A DNA stretch of 64,000 nt from Micromonospora matsumotoense. Lineage in GTDB: Bacteria; Actinomycetota; Actinomycetes; Mycobacteriales; Micromonosporaceae. This document shows positions 44,767 through 53,437 of this stretch, in pieces. A model generated the notes under the pieces. It had not been told where the DNA came from. It ran no database searches and saw only the letters and a list, made by a program, of their open reading frames with translations. Both the position numbers and the translations under genes were made by a program. Within the stretch, counting starts at the first letter, position 1, and every line of letters begins with the position of its first letter. Where the stretch lies: assembly GCF_900091525.1 (NCBI RefSeq), contig NZ_FMCU01000008.1:186001-250000 (forward strand), given 5' to 3'.

Positions 44767-45648
44767 TCAGCGTGCCGGGAACCTCTCGTCGAGGGCGAGG
44801 TTGAGCTCCAGCACGTTCACCCCGGGCGAGCCCATGAAGCCGAACGTCCGGCCGGTGGTGTGCGCCCCGACCAGCCTCCGGATCTCCGCCGGGTCCGTGC
44901 CCCGCTCCCGCGCCACCCGGGCCACCTGGATGCCGGCGTACGCCGGGGAGATGTGCGGATCGAGGCCGCTGCCGCTGGCGGTGACCGCGTCGGCGGGCAC
45001 CGGCGGCTCGCCGGGGGCGTCACCGCGGATCGCAACGATGGTGGCTCCGGCGGCCCGGTAGTCCTGGCCGGGCTCGGCGAGCTCCACCGGCACGCCCCGG
45101 TACTCGGCGAGGAAGGGGGTGGCGGGTGCGGTCTGGTTGACGCTGACCACCCGGGTGACCGGTCCGGTCAGGCCGTCGGCCCGGAAGACCGCGAGCACCG
45201 CGCCGACGCCGTCGGCGGTGCAGTAGGGGCGGCGGCCGTCGACGCCGTCGAGTTCCCCGACGGCCTTGCTGCGGGCGCAGACCTGGGTGAGCAGGCTCTG
45301 CGTCGAACCGGCGGGGTCGGCGGCGGTGGTGTCCACGATGTCCTCCGGGCCCAGGTTGCTGGCGCTGGTGGAGGTGGGGTCGTAGCCGTCGCCGGCGGCC
45401 GACGGGCGGGACTGGAAGTAACGCGGGACGGGGTTGCCGTCGGCGTCGGCGAACGATTGGCCGATCAGGCTGCTGCCGACGGTCTTTCCGCCGGCGGTGA
45501 CGAGCGAGCCGTCGGCCTTGCCGTCGAGACCGGGGATCCGGCCGACGGCGACCAGCGCGAGCGGGTAGGCGAGGCCGAGCAGGACGGTGAAAACGAGCAG
45601 CGCGCGTAGCGCGGCGAGGTGCTGGGCGAGCCAGGCGGGTAGGCGCAT
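44767..45648 (-). CDS. kdpC: KdpC subunit of the potassium-transporting ATPase
   Basis: A 293-aa single-pass subunit, longer than the about 190 aa of E. coli KdpC, as is common in actinomycetes. The N-terminal membrane helix is LLVFTVLLGLAYPLALVAV. Conserved parts: GSSLIGQSFADADGNPVPRY, YFQSRPSAAG and, near the end, GSGLDPHISPAYAGIQVARV and VNVLELNLALD. The insertion lies between about residues 100 and 200. ATG 45648 follows an in-frame GTG at 45651; both overlap the kdpB stop, and either may be used. Confidence 0.95.
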   Translation of the reverse strand: MRLPAWLAQHLAALRALLVFTVLLGLAYPLALVAVGRIPGLDGKADGSLVTAGGKTVGSSLIGQSFADADGNPVPRYFQSRPSAAGDGYDPTSTSASNLGPEDIVDTTAADPAGSTQSLLTQVCARSKAVGELDGVDGRRPYCTADGVGAVLAVFRADGLTGPVTRVVSVNQTAPATPFLAEYRGVPVELAEPGQDYRAAGATIVAIRGDAPGEPPVPADAVTASGSGLDPHISPAYAGIQVARVARERGTDPAEIRRLVGAHTTGRTFGFMGSPGVNVLELNLALDERFPAR

Positions 45649-47855
45649 CACGAGACCCCTGGGATGAACTGGATGAGCAGGTCGATGAGTTTGATGCCGA
45701 CGAACGGCACCACGATGCCGCCGAGGCCGTAGACCAGCAGGTTGCGGCTGAGCAGCTTCGACGCCGCCCCCGGCCGGTAGCGGACACCCCGCAGGGCCAG
45801 CGGGATCAACGCCACGATGACCAGGGCGTTGAAGATGACCGCGGCGAGGATCGCCGACTCGGGACTGGACAGCCGCATGACGTTCAACGTGTCCAGGCCC
45901 GGGTAGATGCCGGCGAACATCGCCGGGATGATCGCGAAGTATTTCGCGATGTCGTTCGAGATCGAGAAGGTCGTCAGGGCACCACGGGTGATCAGCAACT
46001 GCTTGCCGATCTCCACGATCTCGATCAGCTTGGTCGGGTCGGAGTCCAGGTCGACCATGTTGCCGGCCTCCTTCGCCGCCGACGTGCCGGTGTTCATCGC
46101 CACGCCGACGTCGGCCTGGGCCAGCGCCGGGGCGTCGTTGGTGCCGTCCCCGGTCATCGCGACCAGCCGGCCGCCCTCCTGCTCCTTGCGGATCAGGGCG
46201 AGCTTGTCCTCCGGGGTGGCCTCGGCGAGGAAGTCGTCCACCCCGGCCTCGTCGGCGATAGCCTTCGCGGTACGCGGATTGTCCCCGGTGATCATGACGG
46301 TGCGGATGCCCATCGCGCGCATCTCGTCGAACCGCTCCCGCATGCCGGCCTTGACCACGTCCTTGAGGTGGATCACTCCGAGGGCACGGGCCGGCTGGCC
46401 GTCGACGTGCTCGGCCACCACCAGCGGGGTGCCACCGAGGCCGCTAATCTCGTCGACGATCTGGCCGACCTGCTCGGTGGGGTGGCCGCCGTTGTCGCGT
46501 ACCCACTTCATCACGGCGGCGGCGGCACCCTTGCGGATGCGGCGGGCACCGCCGGCGCCTCCCTGCGCGCCCTGGTCGACGCCGCTCATCCGGGTCTGCG
46601 CGGTGAACGGCACGAAGGTGGCGTGCGGCATCAACCCTGGCTCACGCTCGCGTAGTCCGAACTCGTTCTTGGCCAGCACCACGACCGAGCGGCCCTCCGG
46701 GGTCTCGTCGGCGAGGCTGGACAGTTGCGCGGCGTCGGCGACCCCGGCTGCGTCGAGGCCATCGACCGGCAGGAACTCGGCGGCCTGCCGGTTGCCCAGC
46801 GTGATGGTGCCGGTCTTGTCCAACAGCAGGGTGTTGACGTCACCGGCCGCTTCGACGGCCCGGCCGCTCATCGCCAGGACGTTGCGCTGCACGAGGCGGT
46901 CCATACCGGCGATGCCGATGGCCGACAGCAGCGCGCCGATGGTGGTCGGGATGAGGCAGACCAGCAACGAGACCAGCACGATCCCGGTCACCCCGCCGTC
47001 GGTGACCGCGTTGGAGTCCGGCGCGGCGGCCTGGAAGTTCTTGGAGAAGATGGCCAAGGGTTGGAGGGTGACCACCGCGAGCAGGAAAATGATCGTCAAT
47101 GCGGATAGAAGGATGTTCAGCGCGATTTCGTTGGGGGTCTTCTGCCGGTTGGCGCCCTCCACCAGATTGATCATGCGGTCGATGAAGCTCTCCCCCGGCT
47201 TCTGGGTGATCATCACGACGATCCGATCGGAGAGCACCTTCGTGCCGCCGGTGACCGCGCTACGGTCGCCGCCGGACTCCCGGATCACCGGCGCGGACTC
47301 GCCGGTTATCGCGGACTCGTCGACGCTGGCGATGCCCTCGACCACGTCACCGTCGCCGGGGATGGTCTCGCCGGCCTCGACCACGACCACGTCGCCCTGC
47401 CGCAGTTGCGGCGCGGGGACGCTCTCGGTGCGGTAGGTGCCGGGGGCGGCGCCCCTGCTCCAGTCGAGGGCACGGGTGGCGACGGCGTCGGTCTTCGCCC
47501 GACGCAGGGCGGCGGCCTGGGCCTTGCCGCGTCCCTCCGCGACCGCCTCGGCGAGGTTGGCGAAGATGACGGTCAGCCACAGCCAGACGGTGATCGCGAG
47601 CGCGAACACCGACGGGTCGGCCACCGTAAGGACGGTGGTGAAGGCCGCGCCGATCTCGACGATCAGCATCACGGGGTTGCGCCACAGGGTGCGCGGGTCC
47701 AGCTTGCGCAACGCGTCGGGTAGCGCCCGGAGCAGCTGCCTCGGGTCGAGCAGGCCACCGCCCCGGTTGCCCTGGGTTGCCGGCGTGCCGGCGGTCGCCG
47801 CGTCGGCGGTGCCGTGCGGCGCCGGCGTGGAGGTGGTCATGGCCTTTTCTCTCAT
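45648..47855 (-). CDS. kdpB: KdpB, P-type ATPase subunit
   Basis: A 735-aa catalytic subunit from ATG 47855; the ATG at 47840 (MTTSTPAP) is an alternative. Phosphorylated Asp346 lies in LLLDKTGTITLGN. The TGES loop of the actuator domain appears as AITGESAPV, the P-domain hinge as TGDGTNDAPALAQADVG. The membrane-segment GPTT-like motif LIPTTIGALLSAIGIAGM is the KdpB-specific region. The N-terminal 60 residues are a variable Gly/Thr-rich tail. It lies between kdpA (5 bp) and kdpC (overlap). Confidence 0.98.
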   Translation of the reverse strand: MREKAMTTSTPAPHGTADAATAGTPATQGNRGGGLLDPRQLLRALPDALRKLDPRTLWRNPVMLIVEIGAAFTTVLTVADPSVFALAITVWLWLTVIFANLAEAVAEGRGKAQAAALRRAKTDAVATRALDWSRGAAPGTYRTESVPAPQLRQGDVVVVEAGETIPGDGDVVEGIASVDESAITGESAPVIRESGGDRSAVTGGTKVLSDRIVVMITQKPGESFIDRMINLVEGANRQKTPNEIALNILLSALTIIFLLAVVTLQPLAIFSKNFQAAAPDSNAVTDGGVTGIVLVSLLVCLIPTTIGALLSAIGIAGMDRLVQRNVLAMSGRAVEAAGDVNTLLLDKTGTITLGNRQAAEFLPVDGLDAAGVADAAQLSSLADETPEGRSVVVLAKNEFGLREREPGLMPHATFVPFTAQTRMSGVDQGAQGGAGGARRIRKGAAAAVMKWVRDNGGHPTEQVGQIVDEISGLGGTPLVVAEHVDGQPARALGVIHLKDVVKAGMRERFDEMRAMGIRTVMITGDNPRTAKAIADEAGVDDFLAEATPEDKLALIRKEQEGGRLVAMTGDGTNDAPALAQADVGVAMNTGTSAAKEAGNMVDLDSDPTKLIEIVEIGKQLLITRGALTTFSISNDIAKYFAIIPAMFAGIYPGLDTLNVMRLSSPESAILAAVIFNALVIVALIPLALRGVRYRPGAASKLLSRNLLVYGLGGIVVPFVGIKLIDLLIQFIPGVS

Positions 47856-47860
47856 GGTGG

Positions 47861-49516
47861 TCACAGCCCCTCGGCCAGCGGGCCGAGCGCGAGCGCGGGC
47901 AGGAAGGTCAGCGCGACCAGGATCACCGTGACGCCGACGACCATCCCGACGAACAGCGGCCGGTGGGTCGGCAGGGTGCCCTCGGAGGCGGGGGTCGGTT
48001 GTTGGCGGGCCAGCGAGCCGGCCAGCGCGAGGACGAGAATGATCGGCAGGAACCGGCCGAGCAGCATGCACAGGCCCAGGGCGGTGTTCCACCACGGGGT
48101 GCTGACGGTGATGCCGGCGAGGGCGGAGCCGTTGTTGTTACTCGCCGAGGTGAACGTGTACAGCACCTCGGACATGCCGTGTGGGCCGACGTTGAGTGCG
48201 GTGGAGTTGTTGCCGGTGGCGAATGCCGCCGCCGTGCCGATCAGCACCAGGGCCGGGGTGACCAGGAAGTACAGCGAGGCGAACTTGATCTCCCGGGAGC
48301 CGATCTTCTTGCCCACGTACTCCGGGGTGCGGCCGACCATCAGACCGGCCACGAACACGGTGATCACCGCGAGGATCAGCAGGCCGTACAGGCCGGCGCC
48401 GACACCACCGGGGACCACCTCGCCGAGCATCATGTTGACCAGCAACGTGCCGCCACCGAGGGCGGTGTACGAGTCGTGGAACGAGTTGACCGCGCCGGTC
48501 GAGGTGAGCGTGGTGGCGGCGGCGAAGGTGGCCGAATTCGACACGTCGAACCGGACCTCCTTGCCTTCGAGGGCAGCGCCGACCGCCTGCGGAACGGTGC
48601 CGTTGCCGGTCAACTCGAAGACGTTGGTCAGGGTGATGCTGGCCAGCGCGAGGATCGCCATCACCGCGACGATCGCGTAGCCCTGCCGGTTCTGCCCGAC
48701 CATCCGGCCGAAGACCCGGGGCAAACTGAACGGGATCAGCAGGATCAGGAAGATCTCGATCCAGTTGGTCCAGGTGGTCGGGTTCTCGAACGGGTGGGCG
48801 CTGTTGACGTTGTAGAAGCCGCCACCGTTGGTGCCCAGTTCCTTGATCACCTCCTGGCTGGCCACCGGCCCGCCGGTGATGGTCTGGGTGCCGCCGGTCA
48901 GCGTGGTCACGTCGGTGCCGCCAGAGAGGTTCTGCACCGCCCCGCCGACCATCAACACGACGGCGCCGAGCACCGCGATCGGAAGCAGGACCCGCAGCAG
49001 GATCCGGGTCAGGTCGACCCAGAAGTTGCCCAGTTCCCCGGTGCGGCTGCGGGCGAAACCCCGGACCAGCGCCACCGCGACCGCGATGCCCACCGCCGCC
49101 GAGACGAAGTTCTGCACCGCCAGCCCGGCCATTTGCACCAGGTGACCCATGGTCGACTCACCCGGATACCACTGCCAGTTCGTGTTGGTCACGAACGACA
49201 CCGCGGTGTTCCACGCGCCGTGGGCGATCACCGGGTCGAAGCCGAGCGACAGCCACAGGTGGTTCTGCAGCCGCATGAACCCGTACAGGAACAGGATCGA
49301 GACGGCCGAGAAGGCCAGCACGCCGCGGGCGTACACGCCCCAGGACTGCTCGGCAGCCGGGTTCACCCCGACCAGGCGGTAGATGCCTTGCTCGACGCGG
49401 GAATGCCGGGTACCGGACACCACCCGGTACAGGTAGTCGCCGAACGGCTTGTGCACGGCGACCAGCGCCGCCAGCAGCGAAACAATGAACAGCACACCGG
49501 CTGTCGTCACGGTCAT
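47861..49516 (-). CDS. kdpA: KdpA potassium-translocating subunit
   Basis: A 551-aa channel-like subunit with ten membrane helices and four selectivity-filter repeats. Visible filter-type segments include VSFVTNTNWQWYPGEST, KELGTNGGGFYNVNSAHPFE and FTSASNNNGSALAG. ATG 49516 overlaps the kdpF stop (TGATG); the 34 upstream codons in frame are shadow sequence of kdpF. It forms the high-affinity KdpFABC pump with its neighbours. Confidence 0.98.
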   Translation of the reverse strand: MTVTTAGVLFIVSLLAALVAVHKPFGDYLYRVVSGTRHSRVEQGIYRLVGVNPAAEQSWGVYARGVLAFSAVSILFLYGFMRLQNHLWLSLGFDPVIAHGAWNTAVSFVTNTNWQWYPGESTMGHLVQMAGLAVQNFVSAAVGIAVAVALVRGFARSRTGELGNFWVDLTRILLRVLLPIAVLGAVVLMVGGAVQNLSGGTDVTTLTGGTQTITGGPVASQEVIKELGTNGGGFYNVNSAHPFENPTTWTNWIEIFLILLIPFSLPRVFGRMVGQNRQGYAIVAVMAILALASITLTNVFELTGNGTVPQAVGAALEGKEVRFDVSNSATFAAATTLTSTGAVNSFHDSYTALGGGTLLVNMMLGEVVPGGVGAGLYGLLILAVITVFVAGLMVGRTPEYVGKKIGSREIKFASLYFLVTPALVLIGTAAAFATGNNSTALNVGPHGMSEVLYTFTSASNNNGSALAGITVSTPWWNTALGLCMLLGRFLPIILVLALAGSLARQQPTPASEGTLPTHRPLFVGMVVGVTVILVALTFLPALALGPLAEGL

Positions 49517-49605
49517 CAGAAGCGCTCCGGGAAGAGCAGGGCGACCACCAGGAACACGGCCAGGCCGATCGCCAGCACCAGACCGATCGCGTTGACGGCG
49601 CTCAC
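49516..49605 (-). CDS. kdpF: KdpF small membrane subunit
   Basis: 29 aa, GTG 49605 behind GGAGAAGCT: a single membrane helix IGLVLAIGLAVFLVVALLFP followed by ERF, the typical KdpF ending PERF. It stabilises the KdpABC complex. It is too short for ordinary ORF calls. It is coupled to kdpA by TGATG and to the upstream 27-aa ORF by overlap. Confidence 0.92.
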   Translation of the reverse strand: MSAVNAIGLVLAIGLAVFLVVALLFPERF

Positions 49606-49685
49606 AGCTTCTCCACACCCCTCACCACGAGGGCGAGCGCCGCGAACAGCGCCACCGTCAACACCACGAACACCACGTCAGACAC
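49602..49685 (-). CDS. 27-aa membrane peptide leading the kdp operon
   Basis: GTG 49685 has a strong ribosome site (GAGGAGTCAGAC). The product is one hydrophobic helix (VVFVVLTVALFAALALVV) ending RGVEKL; its stop overlaps the kdpF start. I recall similar short ORFs (SDVVFV...VKGVEKL) before kdpF in other actinomycetes, which suggests a conserved accessory peptide of the pump. The function is unknown. Confidence 0.7.
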   Translation of the reverse strand: MSDVVFVVLTVALFAALALVVRGVEKL

Positions 49686-49776
49686 GTCTGACTCCTCATG
49701 TTCCGCACTCGTCCGTCACGGCCGCCGACCGGCCGCACCGGGCAATCACAACGCCACCCGCCCCTCAACGGCAGGG

Positions 49777-49830
49777 GCTATAGCGCGACCATCACGGCGA
49801 ACCGGCGATTCTTAACGCCCTTTTCACGCG
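49777..49830 (-). promoter_or_regulatory. Candidate kdp promoter with KdpE-type direct repeats
   Basis: On the plus strand TTAACGC (49813-49819) and TTCACGC (49824-49830) are direct heptamers with an 11-bp period, the spacing used by OmpR/PhoB-family regulators. On the minus strand a TATAGC hexamer at 49782-49777 lies about 31 bp downstream and could be the -10 element of the kdp promoter; no good -35 is seen, as expected for an activated promoter. Confidence 0.4.
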
Positions 49831-49859
49831 TTCCCACGATCGGGTGACCCCGGCCACAC

Positions 49860-50230
49860 GGTCGTGCGAATCAGGCGGGCCGTCCCCAGGACGGCAGCGG
49901 CGGCGGCAGGCGCGCGAGCATCGCCGTCGAGCCGCGTCCCCGGCATGCCTCGCGGGGCTCACCCGGCACGGTCCGGCCGTACTGGTCGGGCAGGCCCCCC
50001 CATCGCCGACCAGGCGAAGAGCCCGCGGCGGCGCGGGAACGGTGTCTGCGGCACGGGTGACGGTGCACAGATGCGTCCAGTCCTCACCGAGGTCGAATAC
50101 GTAGGCGAACGACTGACCAGGGCGCAGCAGATCCAGCCGGCGGGACCGGCCGTCTCGGGTGCCCGGGAAGGCGGGACCGGCCGCCAGGCTGACCAGCTCA
50201 CCTCCACCCCGCCGGGCAGGACGAGCATCC
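49860..50230 (-). pseudogene. pRiA4b ORF-3-like protein remnant
   Basis: Minus-strand pieces LLRPGQSFAYVFDLGEDWTH then LCTV, and in another frame RRWGGLPDQYGR, match the C-terminal part of the plasmid pRiA4b ORF-3-like family (GQxFxYxYDFGDxWxH...WGxxPDQYGR). At least one frameshift separates them and the rest is absent. These genes are common in mobile and accessory regions. The remainder of 49831-50584 shows no other gene. Confidence 0.6.
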
Positions 50231-50584
50231 GCAGGTGGCCCAGGTCCAGCGGCCGTAGGCGACATCGACCGCCTCGGCGAACTCGGCGAACGTGTGCGCC
50301 GGGCTGGCCGCGAGAACCCGACCGGGGCCGCGGCCACAGTCCCGTCCCGGCCGCGCCCGGTCACCAGCTCCACCGCAATCGACAACCCTGCCGTCGATGC
50401 CTCCCCGCCGCGCGCGCCTGGCCCTACGTCAGCCGCCATCCGGCGCACCAAGACCTGCGGCCGGGCGGAGTCGCCACCGTGTTCGTCTCCGAGAGGCAGG
50501 GTCGAGGCGTCGGCGCAGGCCGCTGCTCATCGACAGACATCGTCGTGCGCCGGTAGCTGGCGCGCCGAGAACCGCGTCGGCGTT

Positions 50585-51253
50585 CGTCGGTTCCGGTTCC
50601 CGCCTGAGGTGATCGTGCTGGCGGTCCGTTGGTATCTGCGGTTCGACCTCTCGTACCGGGATGTGGAGGAGTTGCTGGTCGAGCGGGGTGTCGAGGTGGA
50701 TCACGTAACGGTCTTCCGGTGGGTGCGGCGGTTCACCCCGCTGCTGGCCGACGCTGCCCGGTTCGCTCGTCACTGTCCTGGTGACCGTTGGTTCGTGGAC
50801 GAGACCTACGTCAGAGTCAACGGGATCTGGCGGTACGTGTACCGGGCCGTCGACCAGCACGGGCAGGTCATCGACGTGCTCGTTTCAACGCGCCGGGACG
50901 CCGCTGCGGCCCGGCGGTTCTTCCACCGGGCGTTGACCACGCTGAAGGTCACACCCGGCGAGGTGGTCACCGACGCGAACCCGGTCTATCCGAGGGTGCT
51001 CGATGACCTGGTCCCGTCGGCGTGGCACCACGTCGGGCGGCACGCGAACAATCCGATCGAGGCTGATCACCGCCAGCTCAAGCACCGGCTCAGACCGATG
51101 CGCGGACTTCGTTCCGACCGCACCGCCCAGACGATCATCGCCGGTCATGCCTTCGTGCAGAACCTCCGACGCGGGCACGACGAACTCGCCACTGACGTCT
51201 GGCCCTCGCTGCGGGTGGCCGCCGCGTTCACCGAACTCGCCCGAGCGATCTGA
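50585..51253 (+). CDS. IS6-family transposase (start unclear)
   Basis: About 220 aa of a DDE transposase of the IS6/IS26 type: N-terminal RRFRFPPEVIVLAVRWYLRF, SYRDVEELLVERGVEVDHVT, then the catalytic residues in WFVDETYVRV, VVTDANPVYPR and IEADHRQLKHRLRPM. The catalytic domain is complete. No normal ATG/GTG lies before the conserved N-terminus; the nearest in-frame start is GTG 50609, inside the conserved block. I could not find clear matching terminal inverted repeats, so the element may be a stranded, inactive copy. A diverged fragment of the same gene is at 36.8 kb. Confidence 0.8.
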   Translation, partial: RRFRFPPEVIVLAVRWYLRFDLSYRDVEELLVERGVEVDHVTVFRWVRRFTPLLADAARFARHCPGDRWFVDETYVRVNGIWRYVYRAVDQHGQVIDVLVSTRRDAAAARRFFHRALTTLKVTPGEVVTDANPVYPRVLDDLVPSAWHHVGRHANNPIEADHRQLKHRLRPMRGLRSDRTAQTIIAGHAFVQNLRRGHDELATDVWPSLRVAAAFTELARAI

Positions 51254-51320
51254 CCAATACCGCTGACGCGGCTCGGCGTGCCCGCCGATCCGCCAACGCA
51301 ACAGCGCCGCGGCGTTGCCG

Positions 51321-52589
51321 CTAAGGCCGGCGGAGCCAGACAAGCGCCGCTGTCGTCAACGCCTGGATCCCGGTGGGCAGGGCGAGTGCGGCGTACGGGG
51401 CGTACCTCGACGAGTGGTTGGCCGGAATCTGCGCGATCTTGGCCGCGGCGGTGCCCTCGGCGGCACGCCACTGGGCCGGCCCGATCGTGCCCAGCATCCA
51501 GTAGCCGGCCGGCACCCCGTCGGTGGCGAACAGGGGGAAGTCCTCGGCGGCGAGCGACGGCGGCCAGCCGGCCACCCGAGCGGTGCCGAAAGCCTCGGTG
51601 TGTGCCGCCCGCAGTTCTGCGGTGACCTGCGGATCCGGGCGGTTGACCGGAGACTGGGCGACCACGGTAATTCGGGGCTCGCCCGGAGTGCCGGCGGCCG
51701 TGCACGCCGCCCGGACGACACGTTCGACAGCCTCTCGCATCCTGGTCAGGGTCGCGGCCGAGTACGCCCGCATCGTGACGCCGATGACCGCGCTCTCGGC
51801 GACCACGTTGGCGCGGGTGCCGGCGGAGATTCGGCCGACGGTGAGCACGGCCGGTTCGGCGGGGTCGACCTGCTGGGTGCGGATGGTCTGCAACTGCACC
51901 ACGATGAGGGCGGCGGTGACGATCGGGTCGACGCACAGATGGGGCATCGCGGTGTGCCCGGCACTGCCCTCGATCGTGATGTCCAGGGTCAGGCAACCGG
52001 CGGTCATCAGGTCGCCGTGTGCCACCATCCCGGCGGGTAGCGGCGCACAGTGCTGGGCGAGGGCGACGTCGGGCCGACCCCACCGACGGTAGAGCCCGTC
52101 GTCGATCATGGCTGCTGCGCCCTTGAGGGTCTCCTCGGCCGGCTGACCGACCGCCAGAAGCGTTCCCTGCCAACCCCGCCGGTCGGCGGCGAACCCCTCG
52201 GCCGCACCGGCGAGTGCGGCCAGGTGCAGGTCGTGTCCACAGGCATGCATGACCGGGGTACGGAGACCGTCCCCGGTCTGAGCGACCACCTCGCTGGCGT
52301 ACGGCAAACCGGTCCGCTCGGCGATCGGCAACGCGTCCAGTTCGGCACGCAACAGGACGGTCGGTCCGTCACCGTTGCCCAGCCGACCGACCACACCGTG
52401 TCCACCGACACCGGTGGTGACCTCGAAGCCGACGTCCCGCAGCTTGGCCGCGAACGCTGCGGCGGTCCGTTCCTCCGCCCCCGACAGCTCAGGATAGCGG
52501 TGTAGCTGCCGGTAGAGCTCCAGCGCCTTCCGGACGACGTCGTCGCGCACCGGCCCGGCTACCGACTGCTGCGCCGAGCGTGCATCCAT
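51321..52589 (-). CDS. M20-family amidohydrolase
   Basis: A 422-aa zinc amidohydrolase of the N-acyl-amino-acid/IAA-amino-acid hydrolase type, start taken at ATG 52589; the open frame runs further but is non-coding in composition. Motifs: ELSGAEERTAA, LRAELDALPI, HACGHDLHLAAL (zinc ligands), GQPAEETLKGAAAMIDDGLY and GSAGHTAMPH. It faces the RiPP precursor gene, with 151 bp between the two starts. It could be part of the RiPP cluster (removal of a cap or leader residue) or an unrelated scavenging enzyme. Confidence 0.88.
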   Translation of the reverse strand: MDARSAQQSVAGPVRDDVVRKALELYRQLHRYPELSGAEERTAAAFAAKLRDVGFEVTTGVGGHGVVGRLGNGDGPTVLLRAELDALPIAERTGLPYASEVVAQTGDGLRTPVMHACGHDLHLAALAGAAEGFAADRRGWQGTLLAVGQPAEETLKGAAAMIDDGLYRRWGRPDVALAQHCAPLPAGMVAHGDLMTAGCLTLDITIEGSAGHTAMPHLCVDPIVTAALIVVQLQTIRTQQVDPAEPAVLTVGRISAGTRANVVAESAVIGVTMRAYSAATLTRMREAVERVVRAACTAAGTPGEPRITVVAQSPVNRPDPQVTAELRAAHTEAFGTARVAGWPPSLAAEDFPLFATDGVPAGYWMLGTIGPAQWRAAEGTAAAKIAQIPANHSSRYAPYAALALPTGIQALTTAALVWLRRP

Positions 52590-52740
52590 CCCGGCAGCAT
52601 GATGCGCCGCGCTCACAGATCGCTGACAGCGGCTGCCAGCGTCGTGTAGCCGATCCGTGAGCGGGACCGGCTGCACTGGGGTGGCCCGAACCGCCGGGCT
52701 CCCGGTCCAGCCCGGTCGGGATGACACGAAGGAGCACAAC

Positions 52741-52935
52741 ATGAGTGGTCAGGCAGATCTCGACCTCATCGCCCAGGAGATTCTGGAGCTGGAGACGGAG
52801 ACCTTCGCGATCTCCGACTACACCGACGTCACCGAAGCGGTCCTCGCCTCGACGTCCAGCTCCGCCACCACCTCCACCACCAGCAGCACGACGTCGAGCA
52901 CGAGCACGGCTTCCTCCACGTCGTGCTGCGGCTGA
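52741..52935 (+). CDS. RiPP precursor peptide, thiazolylpeptide-type, Ser/Thr-rich core
   Basis: A 64-aa peptide with an excellent ribosome site (GAAGGAGCACAAC) before ATG 52741. The leader is acidic (DLDLIAQEILELETETFAIS then DYTDVTEAVLA), like leaders of the thiazolylpeptide/TOMM type. From residue 37 to 61 the core holds 23 Ser/Thr and only two Ala, then ends Cys-Cys-Gly. No other residue types occur in the core. The enzymes downstream (YcaO, leader-binding protein, dehydrogenase, split dehydratase) would make azoles from Cys/Ser/Thr and dehydroamino acids from Ser/Thr. The final product cannot be derived. A hairpin 27 bp after the stop may limit transcription to give excess precursor. Confidence 0.88.
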   Translation: MSGQADLDLIAQEILELETETFAISDYTDVTEAVLASTSSSATTSTTSSTTSSTSTASSTSCCG

Positions 52936-52962
52936 CCTGCCTGCCGGCACGGTGATCGGCAC

Positions 52963-52995
52963 GGTGACCGCTGCCGCTGGCCGGCGGCGGTCACC
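52963..52995 (+). terminator. Hairpin after the precursor gene
   Basis: A 14-bp stem (one T-G pair) from GGTGACCGCTGCCG and CGGCGGCGGTCACC with a 5-nt loop. It probably terminates or attenuates the precursor transcript before the biosynthetic genes. Confidence 0.7.
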
Positions 52996-53437
52996 ACCAC
53001 CACCGCACCGCCGGGTGGCCTTTCGGGCGAAATTCACCAGACGGTACGGAAATTGGCGCAGCACGGGCAAGGGTAGACGGTTCTGCGTACTTGACCGTTG
53101 ATCAATACGTCCAGAAGATGTTGTTCATGAATTGCTCGGTCGACACTTCGAGCTGGGCCACCGATTTTGGCGCTTCTTTAGGCTCGAATTACTCCCCCGG
53201 GGTCGCGGTGGTGAGCGGGCCTGCGGAAAATGCTCGACAGTGCCCTGCAGTGCGAATGTCGCGCACCGTTGTGATGGCCAGGGAAATTGACTGCGCCCGG
53301 TTCGCGAGCAGTTCCGCCAGAAGCGGAGGACGGCAGGTCATCCCGGCGGCGGCACCGATGGTCCCCGGCCGCGCCAGCCGTGCGGGCCGCCGAGGATCGA
53401 CGCTTGGGACGGCCTGCCAGCCGCAGGGTTGCTCGAA
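52996..53437. other. Intergenic region before the RiPP SARP gene
   Basis: 442 bp without a supported gene. The part 53050-53200 is noticeably richer in A and T than its surroundings and probably contains the promoter of the biosynthetic operon. I could not identify SARP-type heptamer repeats with confidence. Confidence 0.5.

Noticed and set aside
43609..45609. Plus-strand open frame (666 codons) opposite kdpD and kdpC
   Set aside because: Glycine/valine-rich shadow sequence without motifs; the minus-strand kdp genes explain the codon bias.
49686..49776. c-di-AMP (ydaO-type) riboswitch before kdp
   Set aside because: The leader is too short and lacks the conserved ydaO core; regulation by KdpDE is the simpler explanation.
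36797..51253. Composite transposon bounded by two IS6 copies
   Set aside because: The two copies are in opposite orientation, clearly diverged from each other, and one is only about 120 bp; no matching terminal repeats or target duplications were found.
51254..51320. IS6 right terminal repeat near GCAACAGCGCC
   Set aside because: It resembles IS6-type ends, but no partner was found on the left side, so it may be chance.
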